Shown here in pieces: positions 8,271 to 17,490 of a stretch of 64,000 bases of DNA (within the stretch, counting starts at the first letter, position 1; every line of letters starts with the position of its first letter). Location: assembly GCF_024385575.1 (NCBI RefSeq), contig NZ_JANFMV010000001.1:3625681-3689680 (forward strand), read 5' to 3'. The position numbers and the translations under genes were made by a program. Below the pieces are notes generated by a model. The model was given only the letters and a program-made list of their open reading frames with translations, was not told the origin of the DNA and ran no database searches. The DNA is from Rhizobium sp. NRK18. GTDB taxonomy: Bacteria; Pseudomonadota; Alphaproteobacteria; Rhizobiales; Rhizobiaceae.

Positions 8271-9068
8271 TCACACAGCCCAGCCGGCAGAGACGAGACC
8301 GAGCAACACGACCCCGAACACGATGCGGTAGATCGCGAACGCCGTGAAGCGATGGGTGCGGATATAGGTGAGCAGCCACTTGACGGCGATGAAGGCGGTG
8401 ATGGTGGAGACGACGAATGCGATCGCGAGTGCGGTCCAGTCCTCGCCCGGCGCGCCGCCATCCTTGAAGGTTTTCAGGAGCTCGTAGGCGCTGGCCGCAT
8501 ACATGGTCGGAATGCCGACCAGGAAGGCGAATTCGGTTGCCGCGGCGCGGCTGCCGGTGCCGGCAATCATGGCGATGAAGATGGTTGCGGCCGAACGGGA
8601 GGTGCCCGGAAAGACGCCCGCGACGACCTGTGCCAGACCGACCAGCAGTGCCACGGTCCAAGTGATGCGCCGGCTCTGCGGCCTTGTCGCCGCCACCCGC
8701 TCGGCAGCGATCATCCAGATGCCGCCGATGATCAGCGCCCAGGCGATCGGCGTGATGTTTTCCGGCAGTTCGAAGCCCATTTTCTTCACGATCAGGCCGA
8801 GAACAGCGGTGACCAGGAAGGCGGCTGCGAGCTTGAAGACATAATCGCGGATTTCGGGATCGCGCCAGCCGGTCAGGAACGACAGGATGCGCTTCCAGTA
8901 GATGAAGGTGACGGCGAGAATGGCGCCTGCCTGGATCACGATGTTGAACATGTCGGAGCGATGCCCCAGCCACTGTTCGGCAATGATGAGGTGGCCGGTC
9001 GACGAGATCGGCAGAAACTCGGTGATGCCTTCGATGACGCCAAGGATGATTGCGTCGATATAGCCCAT
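8271..9068 (-). CDS. uppP: undecaprenyl-diphosphatase
   Basis: Integral membrane enzyme (also called BacA) that dephosphorylates undecaprenyl diphosphate to recycle the lipid carrier for peptidoglycan and other glycans. The first conserved region EGITEFLPISSTGH is at residues 13-26 and the second, PGTSRSAATI, near residues 169-178; both carry catalytic residues. About 265 residues and eight hydrophobic segments, as expected. Start placed at 9068 because GGAG lies 6 bases before it; an in-frame ATG at 9080 adds four residues but lacks a ribosome site. Confidence 0.94.
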   Translation of the reverse strand: MGYIDAIILGVIEGITEFLPISSTGHLIIAEQWLGHRSDMFNIVIQAGAILAVTFIYWKRILSFLTGWRDPEIRDYVFKLAAAFLVTAVLGLIVKKMGFELPENITPIAWALIIGGIWMIAAERVAATRPQSRRITWTVALLVGLAQVVAGVFPGTSRSAATIFIAMIAGTGSRAAATEFAFLVGIPTMYAASAYELLKTFKDGGAPGEDWTALAIAFVVSTITAFIAVKWLLTYIRTHRFTAFAIYRIVFGVVLLGLVSAGWAV

Positions 9069-9410
9069 CTCATGCTCCATGTTCAGATGGTTTCAGAGCC
9101 CGGATCGGGGGCAATCCGGGGTATTCCCGAGGTTTGCTGGGATGTCGCCCCTCTCCCTGCTGCCTGCTATGCAACACGAAGCGGGAGTGCGGCTTACCAA
9201 ACGGCGGGCATGTCTCCCTTCCCGGCAATCATGGCCATTTGCAGGCGATGCCATGAAATGTCCATTTTCCGATGATTGATCGCCCCTGCATGAGACTGCC
9301 GGCGACGATCAGCGGTTCTTCCCTAATTCTTTCTTAATTCGCAGACGCTAAAAAGACTTTCCAAGACTTCATCACCCGTCATTCACTCCATCCGGCCAGA
9401 AAACGCACGC
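9069..9410. other. intergenic region, no gene seen
   Basis: About 340 bases between divergent uppP and the GST-like gene. It should hold both promoters. The part near 9320-9355 is AT-rich (TTAATTCTTTCTTAATTCG) and is the likeliest promoter for the GST gene. No RNA gene, repeat or convincing short reading frame was found. Confidence 0.4.
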
Positions 9411-10103
9411 ATGCCAGTTCTCTACCACCATCCGATGTCCTCGGCCTCCCGCTTCGTTCGACTGATCCTCGCCGAATATGGCTTTCAGGTGGAACTGATG
9501 GAGGAAAGGCCGTGGGAGAAGCGCAAGGAGTTCCTTTCGCTCAATCCGGCCGGCACCCTGCCCGTCTATGTCGACAACAGCATGCGGACGCTTTCCGGCG
9601 CCGGCGTCATTTCTGAATTCATGGACGAGACGCATGGCGCGCTGAAGCGCGACCGCCGTCTTCTGGCCGAAGATCCGTTCCAGCGCGCGGAAATCCGCCG
9701 GCTGATGGAGTGGTTCCTGCACAAGCTGGAAAGCGACGTGACCCGGCCGCTGGTGCGCGAGCGCGTCTACAAGCTGCAGATGCGTCCCGATGAAGGTGGC
9801 GGCGCGCCCGATTCGAAGGTGCTGCGCACCTCGCGGGCCAATATCCGCCAGCACATGAAGTATCTCACCTGGCTCGCCGGTTCCCGGCCATGGCTTGCCG
9901 GCAGCCGCATCAGCTACGCGGATCTCGCAGCCGCCTCCGCCGTTTCCATTCTCGACTATATGGGCGAGATCGACTGGGCCGAGGCGCCGGTCGCCAAGGA
10001 ATGGTACCAGAGGCTGAAGTCCCGGCCGTCTTTCCGGCCGCTTCTGACCGAGCGTGTACGCGGGCTGACACCTGTGTCACACTATGCCGATCTGGATTTC
10101 TAA
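9411..10103 (+). CDS. glutathione S-transferase family protein
   Basis: Cytoplasmic protein of 230 residues with the two-part GST layout: an N-terminal thioredoxin-like domain (about 1-80; [21 protein letters not shown] then [13 protein letters not shown]) and an all-helical C-terminal domain with the conserved [23 protein letters not shown]. Glutathione use is inferred from family; the substrate is unknown. The stop lies at 10103, just before the queG coding sequence, and the two are probably one transcript. Confidence 0.88.
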   Translation: MPVLYHHPMSSASRFVRLILAEYGFQVELMEERPWEKRKEFLSLNPAGTLPVYVDNSMRTLSGAGVISEFMDETHGALKRDRRLLAEDPFQRAEIRRLMEWFLHKLESDVTRPLVRERVYKLQMRPDEGGGAPDSKVLRTSRANIRQHMKYLTWLAGSRPWLAGSRISYADLAAASAVSILDYMGEIDWAEAPVAKEWYQRLKSRPSFRPLLTERVRGLTPVSHYADLDF

Positions 10104-10117
10104 CCGAGGGGCGGGCC

Positions 10118-11260
10118 ATCAGCCGGCAGGATGACAAGAGCCGGAAGCGCCGCGAAGCGCTGACCGCCTTTGTGCGCGCGGAGGCGAAGGCGCAGGGCTT
10201 CGACCTATGCCGGATCACGTCCGCAGCGCTGCCGGACGGGACGGCGGAAAACCTCCAGGCTTTCGTCAAAGACGGTCATCACGGCACCATGGCGTGGATG
10301 GCCGAGACGCTGGAGCGGCGCGGCGATCCGCGCACACTCTGGCCGGAGGCGCGCTCCATCGTGGTCCTGGCGATGAATTACGGGCCCGACGAAGATCCCC
10401 GCCGCCTGCAGGCGATGCCGGAGACGGCCGCCATTTCCGTCTATGCCCGCAATCGCGACTATCACGACGTCATCAAGGGACGGCTGAAGGAGATTGCGAC
10501 GCGCTTTGCCGCGCGCGCGGGCGAGGACGTGAAGGTGTTCGTCGATACGGCACCGGTAATGGAAAAGCCGCTGGCGGCCAAGGCCGGCATCGGCTGGCAA
10601 GGCAAGCACACCAATCTGGTGAGCCGCGCGTTCGGCTCCTGGCTGTTTCTCGGCTCGATGTTCACGACGGCGGAGCTAGACTGCGACGAGCCGGAGGTCG
10701 ATCATTGCGGCTCCTGCCGCGCCTGTCTCGACGCCTGTCCGACCAAGGCCTTCCCTGCCCCTTACCGCATCGATGCGCGCCGCTGCATTTCCTACCTCAC
10801 CATCGAGCACAAAGGACCGATAGACCGGGACCTGCGCACGCTGATGGGCAACCGCATCTACGGCTGCGACGACTGCCTGGCCGCCTGTCCGTGGAACAAG
10901 TTCGCCAAGGCCGCGAGCGAGATGAAGCTGAAGGCGCGCGACGATCTCGCGGCCCCGGAGATCGCCCAGTTCCTCGACTTCGATGACGCCCGCTTCCGCA
11001 GCTTCTTTTCCGGCTCGCCGGTCAAGCGCATCGGCCGCGACCGCTTCGTGCGCAACGTGCTGATCGCTGCCGGAAATTCCGGGGCAGCGGCGCTCGCGGC
11101 ACCCTGCAGGGCGTTGCTCGACGACGATGCGCCGGAGGTGCGCGGCATGGCAGTCTGGGCCTTGTCGCGACTGCTGTCCGGCGACGAGTTCCAGGCGCTG
11201 CGGACAAGGGCAGAGAACGAAACCGATCCGGACATCCTCAACGAATGGGAAAACGCATGA
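10118..11260 (+). CDS. queG: epoxyqueuosine reductase (start codon uncertain)
   Basis: Cobalamin- and iron-sulfur-dependent enzyme that reduces epoxyqueuosine to queuosine in tRNA. Cysteine sets [12 protein letters not shown] (about 197-207) and [11 protein letters not shown] (about 250-257) bind two 4Fe-4S clusters, and [23 protein letters not shown] is family-diagnostic. The C-terminal HEAT-like repeat region is present. The reading frame has no ATG or GTG near its expected beginning: it runs open back into the GST gene. An ATC at 10118 preceded by GAGGGG would give 380 residues, matching the E. coli length; the first standard codon is GTG at 10172, which would cut into the first helix. Overlaps the next gene by 4 bases (ATGA). 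Confidence 0.9.
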   Translation: MSRQDDKSRKRREALTAFVRAEAKAQGFDLCRITSAALPDGTAENLQAFVKDGHHGTMAWMAETLERRGDPRTLWPEARSIVVLAMNYGPDEDPRRLQAMPETAAISVYARNRDYHDVIKGRLKEIATRFAARAGEDVKVFVDTAPVMEKPLAAKAGIGWQGKHTNLVSRAFGSWLFLGSMFTTAELDCDEPEVDHCGSCRACLDACPTKAFPAPYRIDARRCISYLTIEHKGPIDRDLRTLMGNRIYGCDDCLAACPWNKFAKAASEMKLKARDDLAAPEIAQFLDFDDARFRSFFSGSPVKRIGRDRFVRNVLIAAGNSGAAALAAPCRALLDDDAPEVRGMAVWALSRLLSGDEFQALRTRAENETDPDILNEWENA

Positions 11261-12141
11261 TGCATGTGATGATTTTCGGCGCCGGCTTCTCCGGCAAGGC
11301 GATCGCAATGGCGATGCCCGAGGCGGCACGGATCTCCGGCACGACGCGGTCTGCCGAGAAGTTTGCCGCACTGTCCGAAAACCGCATGCAGCCTTTCCTG
11401 TTTGACGGCCGATCAATCAGCGAAGCCCTGTTGTCGGAACTGAAAAGCGTGACGCATCTGGTCCAGTCGATCGCCCCCGACGCCGAAGGAGACCCGCTCA
11501 TCAACCTGATCTCGACATGCGTTGGGAAAAGCGGGCTGAAGACGCTGATGCCCAACCTCGTCTGGACGGCCTATCTGTCGACCGTTGGCGTCTACGGCGA
11601 TCATGACGGCGCCTGGGTGGACGAGACGAGCGAATGCCGGCCCGTCTCGGCCCGCTCGCGCCAACGGGTCATGGCGGAAGATCAGTGGATGGCGGCCTGC
11701 GCGGCGGCCGGCCTGCCGCTGGCGATCCTGCGGCTCTCCGGAATTTACGGCCCAGGCCGCAATACCTTCCGCAACATCGAAAAAGGCACGGCGAGACGGC
11801 TGGTCAAGAAGGACCAGGTGTTCAACCGGATCCGGGTGGAAGATATCGGGGCGGCCGCCCGCTTTCTCGCCGACCGGATGGCCGACGGCATCTTCAACGT
11901 CACCGACGACGAGCCGGCGCCGCCGCAGGATGTCGTCCTCGAGGCCTGCCGCATCGCCGGCGTCGAGCCGCCGCCGGAACAGGATTTCGAGACCGCCGAC
12001 CTGACGCCGATGGCCCGTTCCTTCTACGGCGAGAACAAGCGCGTCTCCAATCGCAAGATCCGCGATATGGGATTTTCGTTCCGGTTTCCCGACTACCGAA
12101 TGTCGCTCAAGGACCTCTGGCCGGCTGAAAAACCGGACTAA
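11257..12141 (+). CDS. SDR family NAD(P)-dependent oxidoreductase (YeeZ-like)
   Basis: Extended short-chain dehydrogenase of about 294 residues. The Rossmann motif appears as [14 protein letters not shown] near the N-terminus, with [16 protein letters not shown] and [13 protein letters not shown] typical of the YeeZ/epimerase-like subgroup. The usual YxxxK is not obvious: the matching region reads [14 protein letters not shown], so catalytic activity is uncertain. Start set at 11257, where ATGA overlaps the queG stop and GGGAAA is upstream; an ATG 12 bases earlier is also possible. Translationally coupled to queG. Confidence 0.8.
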   Translation: MMHVMIFGAGFSGKAIAMAMPEAARISGTTRSAEKFAALSENRMQPFLFDGRSISEALLSELKSVTHLVQSIAPDAEGDPLINLISTCVGKSGLKTLMPNLVWTAYLSTVGVYGDHDGAWVDETSECRPVSARSRQRVMAEDQWMAACAAAGLPLAILRLSGIYGPGRNTFRNIEKGTARRLVKKDQVFNRIRVEDIGAAARFLADRMADGIFNVTDDEPAPPQDVVLEACRIAGVEPPPEQDFETADLTPMARSFYGENKRVSNRKIRDMGFSFRFPDYRMSLKDLWPAEKPD

Positions 12142-12414
12142 AAGACAGCGTTCCGAAATTTTTTTCTGACAGATTGTCGCAGTTGCGACGGTAATTTCTT
12201 ACCCTTTGAAATTCGCCAAGCAACGTCTGATTTCATTAACGTTTTTGGGGAATATTTTACCCAGGGCGCCACGATACTGTATTTGGCGATAATCGATCCC
12301 CCGAGTATATCCAGTATATCGATCGGGGCAGCGGCACATTTTGGCCATCTTCTGGCTTTTTTGGTAGCCGCGAACGTACGGAACACGTCCCGTGTGAAAG
12401 GATTACCTATTTTG

Positions 12415-12774
12415 ATGAAACTGTCCCGCTCTATTGCCGCAGGCGCGGCGATGGCCGCTCTGGCTGTTGCTCTCTCCCCGGCAACATCGGCTGCAAGTCA
12501 ATGTGGAAAAGCATCCTGGTATGCTCTGCATTCGAAGACCGCCTCCGGCGAACGCATGAATCCCTCAGCCTTCACCGCCGCTCATCGCAAGCTGAAGTTC
12601 GGCACCAAGCTCAAGGTCACCAACGCCAAGAACGGCAAGAGCGTGATCGTCCGCGTCAACGACCGTGGTCCCTTCATCCGCGGACGGGTGATGGACCTTT
12701 CCAAGGGTGCCGCACAGAACATCGGCATGGTCAGCTCCGGCGTCGCCAAGATCTGTTACGACATCATCGAATAA
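12415..12774 (+). CDS. RlpA-like septal/cell-wall protein (DPBB domain)
   Basis: Exported protein of 119 residues: signal peptide (MKLSRSIAAGAAMAALAVAL...SAA) followed by a single double-psi beta-barrel domain. CGKASWYALHSKTASGERMNP, FGTKLKVTNAKNGKSVIVRVNDRGPF and GRVMDLSKGAAQNIGM are the typical RlpA blocks, including the DRGPF loop that carries an active-site aspartate. RlpA proteins are lytic transglycosylases acting on denuded glycan strands; this one lacks the SPOR domain and lipobox of full RlpA. Preceded by about 270 bases of AT-rich DNA with a palindrome-rich stretch (GTATATCCAGTATATCGATC). A strong terminator follows. Confidence 0.85.
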   Translation: MKLSRSIAAGAAMAALAVALSPATSAASQCGKASWYALHSKTASGERMNPSAFTAAHRKLKFGTKLKVTNAKNGKSVIVRVNDRGPFIRGRVMDLSKGAAQNIGMVSSGVAKICYDIIE

Positions 12775-12829
12775 TGCCCCTGCCGGCGGCGAAGACTTGC
12801 TCTTGCCGTCATTCATGGGTACGAGGCTC

Positions 12830-12885
12830 AACCTGACGTCCGGGATCGTTCCGATGAGGAATGGTTCCGGACGTCAGGTTTTTTG
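12830..12885 (+). terminator. strong intrinsic terminator
   Basis: Perfect 14-bp stem AACCTGACGTCCGG / CCGGACGTCAGGTT (12830-12843 with 12867-12880), a loop that can pair further, and six Ts. Ends the RlpA-like transcript. Confidence 0.88.
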
Positions 12886-12940
12886 TTTGCCTTTTCCGCA
12901 ATGTTGAAAACACTTGTCGGAAGCATATCGGAGACATGCC

Positions 12941-14230
12941 ATGCGCCTGGGCGGAAGGCTTGCCGGAGCCATCGAAATTCTCGCCGACATCGAGACGCGC
13001 AGGCGTCCCGTTGCCGATGCGCTGAAGGATTGGGGCCTCGCCCACCGGTTCGCAGGATCCGGCGACCGGTCCGCGATCGGCAACATCGTCTATGACGCGC
13101 TCCGGATGAAGCTTTCGCATGCATGGCTGATGGACGACGACAGCGCGACGGCGCTCGGCTATGGCGTGCTGATCCGCCAGTGGGGCATGAGCCCGGAAAG
13201 CCTGGCGGTGGAATTCGACGGCGACCGGTTTGCGCCGCCGCCCTTCAGCGAGGCGATGGCGGCCGCCCTTTCGAGCCGCAAGCTTAGCGACGCGCCCGAA
13301 CACGTTCAGGGCGACATTCCCGACTGGGTGCTGCCTGCCTTCCGGACAAGCTTTGGAGACGACTGGCTGGCCGAGGCGCAGGCGCTCAATGGCCGGCCGT
13401 CGCTGGACCTGCGGGTCAACAGCCTGAAGGCGGATCGCGCCAAGGTGCTGAAGGCTCTCGACCGCGCCGGCGCGGAAGCCTGTCGGATTGCGCGGCTGGG
13501 GCTGCGCATTCCGCCCGGCGAAGGCCAGTCGCGGCTGCCGAACGTCACGGCCGAGCTTTCATTCCAGAAAGGCTGGTTCGAGGTCCAGGACGAAGGATCG
13601 CAGATCGTTGCGGACCTTGCCGGCGCATGCGAGGGCGAACAGGTGCTCGACTATTGCGCCGGCGGTGGCGGCAAGACGCTGGCAATGGCCGCATCCATGG
13701 GCAACAAGGGTCAGGTGCACGCCTTCGACGCCGACCGCAAGCGGCTGGCGCCGATCATCGAGCGGCTGAAGCGCGCCGGCACGCGCAACGTGCAGGTTCA
13801 CGACAACGAAAAGACACTGGCGCAACTCGGCGACCGCTTCGACCGGGTCCTGGTCGATGCGCCCTGCACCGGCACGGGCACATGGCGGCGCCGCCCCGAC
13901 ACCAAATGGCGGCTTTCCGAAAAGAACCTCGAGGAGCGCACCGGCCAGCAGGCCGCAGTCCTGGAGGCTGCGGCGAAATTCGTGCGGCCCGGCGGCAAGC
14001 TCGTCTATATCACCTGTTCGATCCTGCCCGAGGAAAACGAGAAGCAGGTTGCCAACTTCCTCGAAAGCCACCCGCAGTTTTCGGCGGTTCAGGCCATGCC
14101 GGTGTGGTCCGGCCTCTTTGGCGACGACGCGCCGCGTCCGCATTCGAGCGACGGCAAAAGCCTGACGCTGACGCCGGCATCGACCGATACCGACGGATTC
14201 TTCTTTTCCATGCTGGAACGGCGTGGCTGA
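12941..14230 (+). CDS. RsmB/NOP family RNA (cytosine-5) methyltransferase
   Basis: SAM-dependent 5-methylcytosine RNA methyltransferase of 429 residues; the N-terminal part is NusB-like and the C-terminal part is the Rossmann catalytic domain. Motif I VLDYCAGGGGKTLAMA, motif IV DAPCTGTGTWRRRPD and motif VI YITCSILPEENEKQV carry the two catalytic cysteines. The likely target is rRNA, but position cannot be assigned. Start chosen at 12941 because GGAG lies 8 bases upstream; an in-frame ATG 27 bases earlier lacks one. Confidence 0.9.
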   Translation: MRLGGRLAGAIEILADIETRRRPVADALKDWGLAHRFAGSGDRSAIGNIVYDALRMKLSHAWLMDDDSATALGYGVLIRQWGMSPESLAVEFDGDRFAPPPFSEAMAAALSSRKLSDAPEHVQGDIPDWVLPAFRTSFGDDWLAEAQALNGRPSLDLRVNSLKADRAKVLKALDRAGAEACRIARLGLRIPPGEGQSRLPNVTAELSFQKGWFEVQDEGSQIVADLAGACEGEQVLDYCAGGGGKTLAMAASMGNKGQVHAFDADRKRLAPIIERLKRAGTRNVQVHDNEKTLAQLGDRFDRVLVDAPCTGTGTWRRRPDTKWRLSEKNLEERTGQQAAVLEAAAKFVRPGGKLVYITCSILPEENEKQVANFLESHPQFSAVQAMPVWSGLFGDDAPRPHSSDGKSLTLTPASTDTDGFFFSMLERRG

Positions 14231-14414
14231 GACTTTCGTCGCATGCCGACAGGCGCGGTTTGCCGACGCCTGGATGGCCTGCGGCGGCGACAATTCGCAG
14301 GCCCGGAATTTTTCCCGCTAATATAACTAGATTATTTGACACCAGTTTAATTTTGCGCGAAGAACGGGCTCCACATCAGGGGACTATGGCTTGCAAGAGC
14401 TGAAAGGAGAGATC

Positions 14415-15896
14415 ATGACCCGGACGAGATCCATCGCCGCCACGCTGGCGCTTCTGGCCGCCTCGGTGGCTTTCGTGCTGCCGGCCGGCGCAGAAGAGCC
14501 GAAGCCCGCAGCAGCGCAGGAAACGCCTGCCGCAGCGGCGACCGCCGACACGACCGCCCAGACGCCTGCCGAAGACACCGCTGCGAAGGCCGCTGCCGAA
14601 GCGGAAGCCAAGGCGACCGCGGAAGCCGAGGCCAAGGCAGCCGCCGAGAAGGAAGCGCAGGCCGCCGCTCAGAAGGTCAAGGACGAAGCTCTTGCCAAGC
14701 AGGAAGCAGATGTCGTCAACCACTACATCGAGCTGGCGCGCGCCAAATACGGCGACGCTCTGGAAACCGCCAAGGCGCTTGATGCCGCCATCGACGCCTT
14801 CCTGACGCAGCCCAGCAAGGAAACCCAGGACGCCGCCAAGGCCGCCTGGATTGCCGCCCGCGTCCCCTATCAGCAGACGGAAGTCTACCGCTTTGGCCAT
14901 GCCCCCATCGACGACTGGGAAGGCGACGTCAATGCCTGGCCGCTCGACGAAGGCCTGATCGACTATGTCGACGCCTCCTACGGCACCGAGAGCGACGAGA
15001 ACCCACTCTACACGGCCAATGTGATCGCCAACAAGACGATCAAGATCAACGGCGCCGATGTCGACGTTTCGGTCATCACCCCCGACCTCCTGAAGAACAC
15101 GCTGAAGGAAGCCGGCGGCGTCGAGGCCAATGTCTCGACCGGCTATCACGCCATCGAATTCCTGCTCTGGGGCCAGGATCTGCACGGCACCGGACCCGGC
15201 GCCGGCGAGCGTCCCTATACCGACTATGTTATCGGCGACGGCTGCACGCACGCCAATTGCGACCGCCGCGCCGCCTATCTGAAGGCTGCCTCGACACTGC
15301 TCGTCATCGACCTTGAGGAAGCGGTCGCCATGTGGGCGCCGGACGGCGCTGCCGCCGGACCGGACCTTGCCGATCCGAAGGTGGGCATTACCGCTCTCCT
15401 GACCGGCATGGGTTCGCTCTCTTACGGCGAGCTTGCCGGCGAGCGCATGAAGCTCGGCCTGCTGCTGCACGATCCGGAAGAAGAGCATGATTGCTTCTCC
15501 GACAACACCTATAACTCGCATCTCAACGATGCGATCGGCATCGCTTCGGCCTATACCGGCGAATACACCCGTCCGGACGGCACCAAGATGACCGGCCCGT
15601 CGCTTTCGGCCCTGGTCGCGACCATCGATCCGGCGCTCGACGAAGAGATGCGGACCAAGCTGAACACGACGCTCGACGCCATGCACAAGATGGCCGAGCG
15701 CGGCGAAAAGGTCGAGAAGTACGACCAGATGATCGCCGAGGGCAACACCGAGGGCAACGCCGTCGTGCAGGCGGCCATCGATGGCCTGATGGATCAGACC
15801 AAGACGATCCAGCGCGTCATCGCCGCCCTGAACCTCGGCAATATCGAGCTCGAAGGTTCCGACAGCCTCGACTCGCCGAACGCCGTCTTCCAGTAA
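14415..15896 (+). CDS. imelysin family periplasmic protein with long alanine-rich linker
   Basis: Exported protein of 493 residues: signal peptide, then an Ala/Glu/Lys-rich stretch (about residues 30-100, with repeats such as EAEAKATAEAEAKAAA) resembling a TolA-like helix, then an imelysin (peptidase M75 / IrpA-like) domain. The GxHxxE motif is intact as GYHAIE at residues 243-248, followed by FLLWGQD. Imelysin proteins are iron-regulated, probably metal- or haem-related envelope proteins; proteolysis is doubtful. First gene of a four-gene operon with a di-haem oxidoreductase, a second imelysin and a DUF1513 protein. AAAGGAGAG precedes the ATG. Upstream is AT-rich, but I could not fit an Irr or RirA box. 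Confidence 0.9.
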   Translation: MTRTRSIAATLALLAASVAFVLPAGAEEPKPAAAQETPAAAATADTTAQTPAEDTAAKAAAEAEAKATAEAEAKAAAEKEAQAAAQKVKDEALAKQEADVVNHYIELARAKYGDALETAKALDAAIDAFLTQPSKETQDAAKAAWIAARVPYQQTEVYRFGHAPIDDWEGDVNAWPLDEGLIDYVDASYGTESDENPLYTANVIANKTIKINGADVDVSVITPDLLKNTLKEAGGVEANVSTGYHAIEFLLWGQDLHGTGPGAGERPYTDYVIGDGCTHANCDRRAAYLKAASTLLVIDLEEAVAMWAPDGAAAGPDLADPKVGITALLTGMGSLSYGELAGERMKLGLLLHDPEEEHDCFSDNTYNSHLNDAIGIASAYTGEYTRPDGTKMTGPSLSALVATIDPALDEEMRTKLNTTLDAMHKMAERGEKVEKYDQMIAEGNTEGNAVVQAAIDGLMDQTKTIQRVIAALNLGNIELEGSDSLDSPNAVFQ

Positions 15897-15948
15897 TCAG
15901 CCAAGGGAAGCCGGCCCTGCGACAACGGGGCCGGCTTCGACTTTCGAC

Positions 15949-17490
15949 ATGAACCTCCGTCCGGGCCGTTTCATCGCTTTGTGCCTGTTTGCCGGCGCGG
16001 CGGCCCCGTCTGTCCTCTTTGCCGCTTCGGCGGAGGAACTCCCCTTCCCGTCCAAACGGACCGATCTCGACGCTGCCGATCTGGCCCGCGTTTCCGGCGT
16101 CACCCGGCCGACCACCGACTTTTCCCGCCCCGAGACCTTCGAGGCCATGCAGGGCGGTGCGCTGACGTCGCGCGAAGCCGTCGGCCGCAATGCCTTTTCG
16201 CAGCCGTCCGCCAACCTCGAAGGCGACCAGCCTCTGGATTTCCAGCTCGGCAACGCCCTGTTTCGTAAGTTCTGGGTGGCCTCGCCGTCGTCGACGCAGG
16301 CGTCCGACGGGCTGGGGCCGCTCTATAACGCCCGCTCCTGTCAGAGCTGCCATCTGAACGACGGCCGCGGCCAGCCGCCGCGCGCCGACGGCGATGCCAC
16401 GTCGATGTTCCTGCGGCTGGCGCGACCGGCGGAAACGGAGAAGGAGCGAGCGGCACTTGCCGATCATCTGGCTCTGAATTTTCCCGATCCCGTCTATGGC
16501 AAGCAATTGCAGGACGTCGCCGTGCCCGGGATTGCCGCGGAAGGCAAGGTCGCGGTCAGCTACACGGAAGAGACCGTGACGCTTGCCGGCGACGAAACGG
16601 TCAGCCTGCGCAAACCGCATTACGAGGCGACCGATCTGGCCTATGGACCGCTGTCCAAAGCGACTACCATTTCGGCGCGCGTGACGCAGCCGATGCTGGG
16701 GCTCGGCCTGATCGAGGCGATCGCCGATGCCGACATCCTCGCCCATGCCGATCCCGACGACGCGGATGGCGACGGCATTTCCGGCAAGGCCTCGATCGTC
16801 CGCGACCATCTGAGCGGCAAGATCGCCATCGGCCGTTTCGGCTGGAAGGCGCAGAACGCCAGCGTGCGTGACCAGGCGGCCGATGCCCTTTCCGGAGACA
16901 TCGGCATTTCCTCTCCCGACCGGCCGGACCCCTATGGCGACTGCACGACGGCGGAGACCGCATGCCGGACGGCCGCCAACGGCGTTCAGTTGCGGCTTGG
17001 CAAGACCGAAGCGCCGCCACCGGTGCTCGATCTCATCACCTTCTATTCGGAGAACCTTGCGGTACCGGCAAGGCGCGACGTGGATGCCCCCGCGGTGCTT
17101 CGCGGCAAGCAGGCCTTCTACCAGGCGGGCTGTGCGGCCTGTCATACCCCGAAGTTCGTCACCCGCCGCGACGCAGGCAGCGCTGTGCAATCGTTCCAGC
17201 TGATCTGGCCCTATTCCGATTTCCTGCTGCACGACATGGGAGACGGCCTTGCAGACGGACAGCAGGTGGGATCGGCGAACGGAAGGGAGTGGCGCACGCA
17301 GCCGCTTTGGGGTATCGGACTAACCGAGACCGTCAGCGGACATAGCTTCTTCCTGCATGACGGCCGCGCCCGCAATCTGACGGAGGCGATCCTCTGGCAT
17401 GGGGGCGAGGCGCAGGCGGCCAGGGACGCGTTTGCCGATCTGGCGCCGGACGAGAGAAAATCGCTACTGACATTCCTGGAGTCGCTTTGA
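15949..17490 (+). CDS. di-haem oxidoreductase family protein (DUF1111)
   Basis: Exported c-type cytochrome of 513 residues. After a signal peptide it has two haem-attachment motifs, CQSCH at 131-135 and CAACH at 395-399, in the spacing of the DUF1111 'thiol oxidoreductase' family. The C-terminal block LLHDMGDGLADGQ, RTQPLWGIG and FLHDGRARNLTEAILWHGGEA is family-typical and contains candidate distal haem ligands. Function is unproven; redox work in the periplasm is likely. It sits between two imelysin genes; the next ORF starts at its stop codon (TGATG). Confidence 0.9.
   Translation: MNLRPGRFIALCLFAGAAAPSVLFAASAEELPFPSKRTDLDAADLARVSGVTRPTTDFSRPETFEAMQGGALTSREAVGRNAFSQPSANLEGDQPLDFQLGNALFRKFWVASPSSTQASDGLGPLYNARSCQSCHLNDGRGQPPRADGDATSMFLRLARPAETEKERAALADHLALNFPDPVYGKQLQDVAVPGIAAEGKVAVSYTEETVTLAGDETVSLRKPHYEATDLAYGPLSKATTISARVTQPMLGLGLIEAIADADILAHADPDDADGDGISGKASIVRDHLSGKIAIGRFGWKAQNASVRDQAADALSGDIGISSPDRPDPYGDCTTAETACRTAANGVQLRLGKTEAPPPVLDLITFYSENLAVPARRDVDAPAVLRGKQAFYQAGCAACHTPKFVTRRDAGSAVQSFQLIWPYSDFLLHDMGDGLADGQQVGSANGREWRTQPLWGIGLTETVSGHSFFLHDGRARNLTEAILWHGGEAQAARDAFADLAPDERKSLLTFLESL

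Noticed and set aside
14281..14414. Possible Irr or RirA site before the imelysin operon
   Set aside because: The AT-rich stretch (TAATATAACTAGATTATTTG) does not fit TTTAGAA-3-TTCTAAA or TGA-9-TCA well enough.
14376..15686. Minus-strand open frame of 436 codons with glycine/arginine-rich translation
   Set aside because: Antisense to the imelysin gene; low-complexity product caused by its alanine-rich codons.
15817..17232. Minus-strand open frame of 471 codons
   Set aside because: Antisense to the di-haem gene; no family features.
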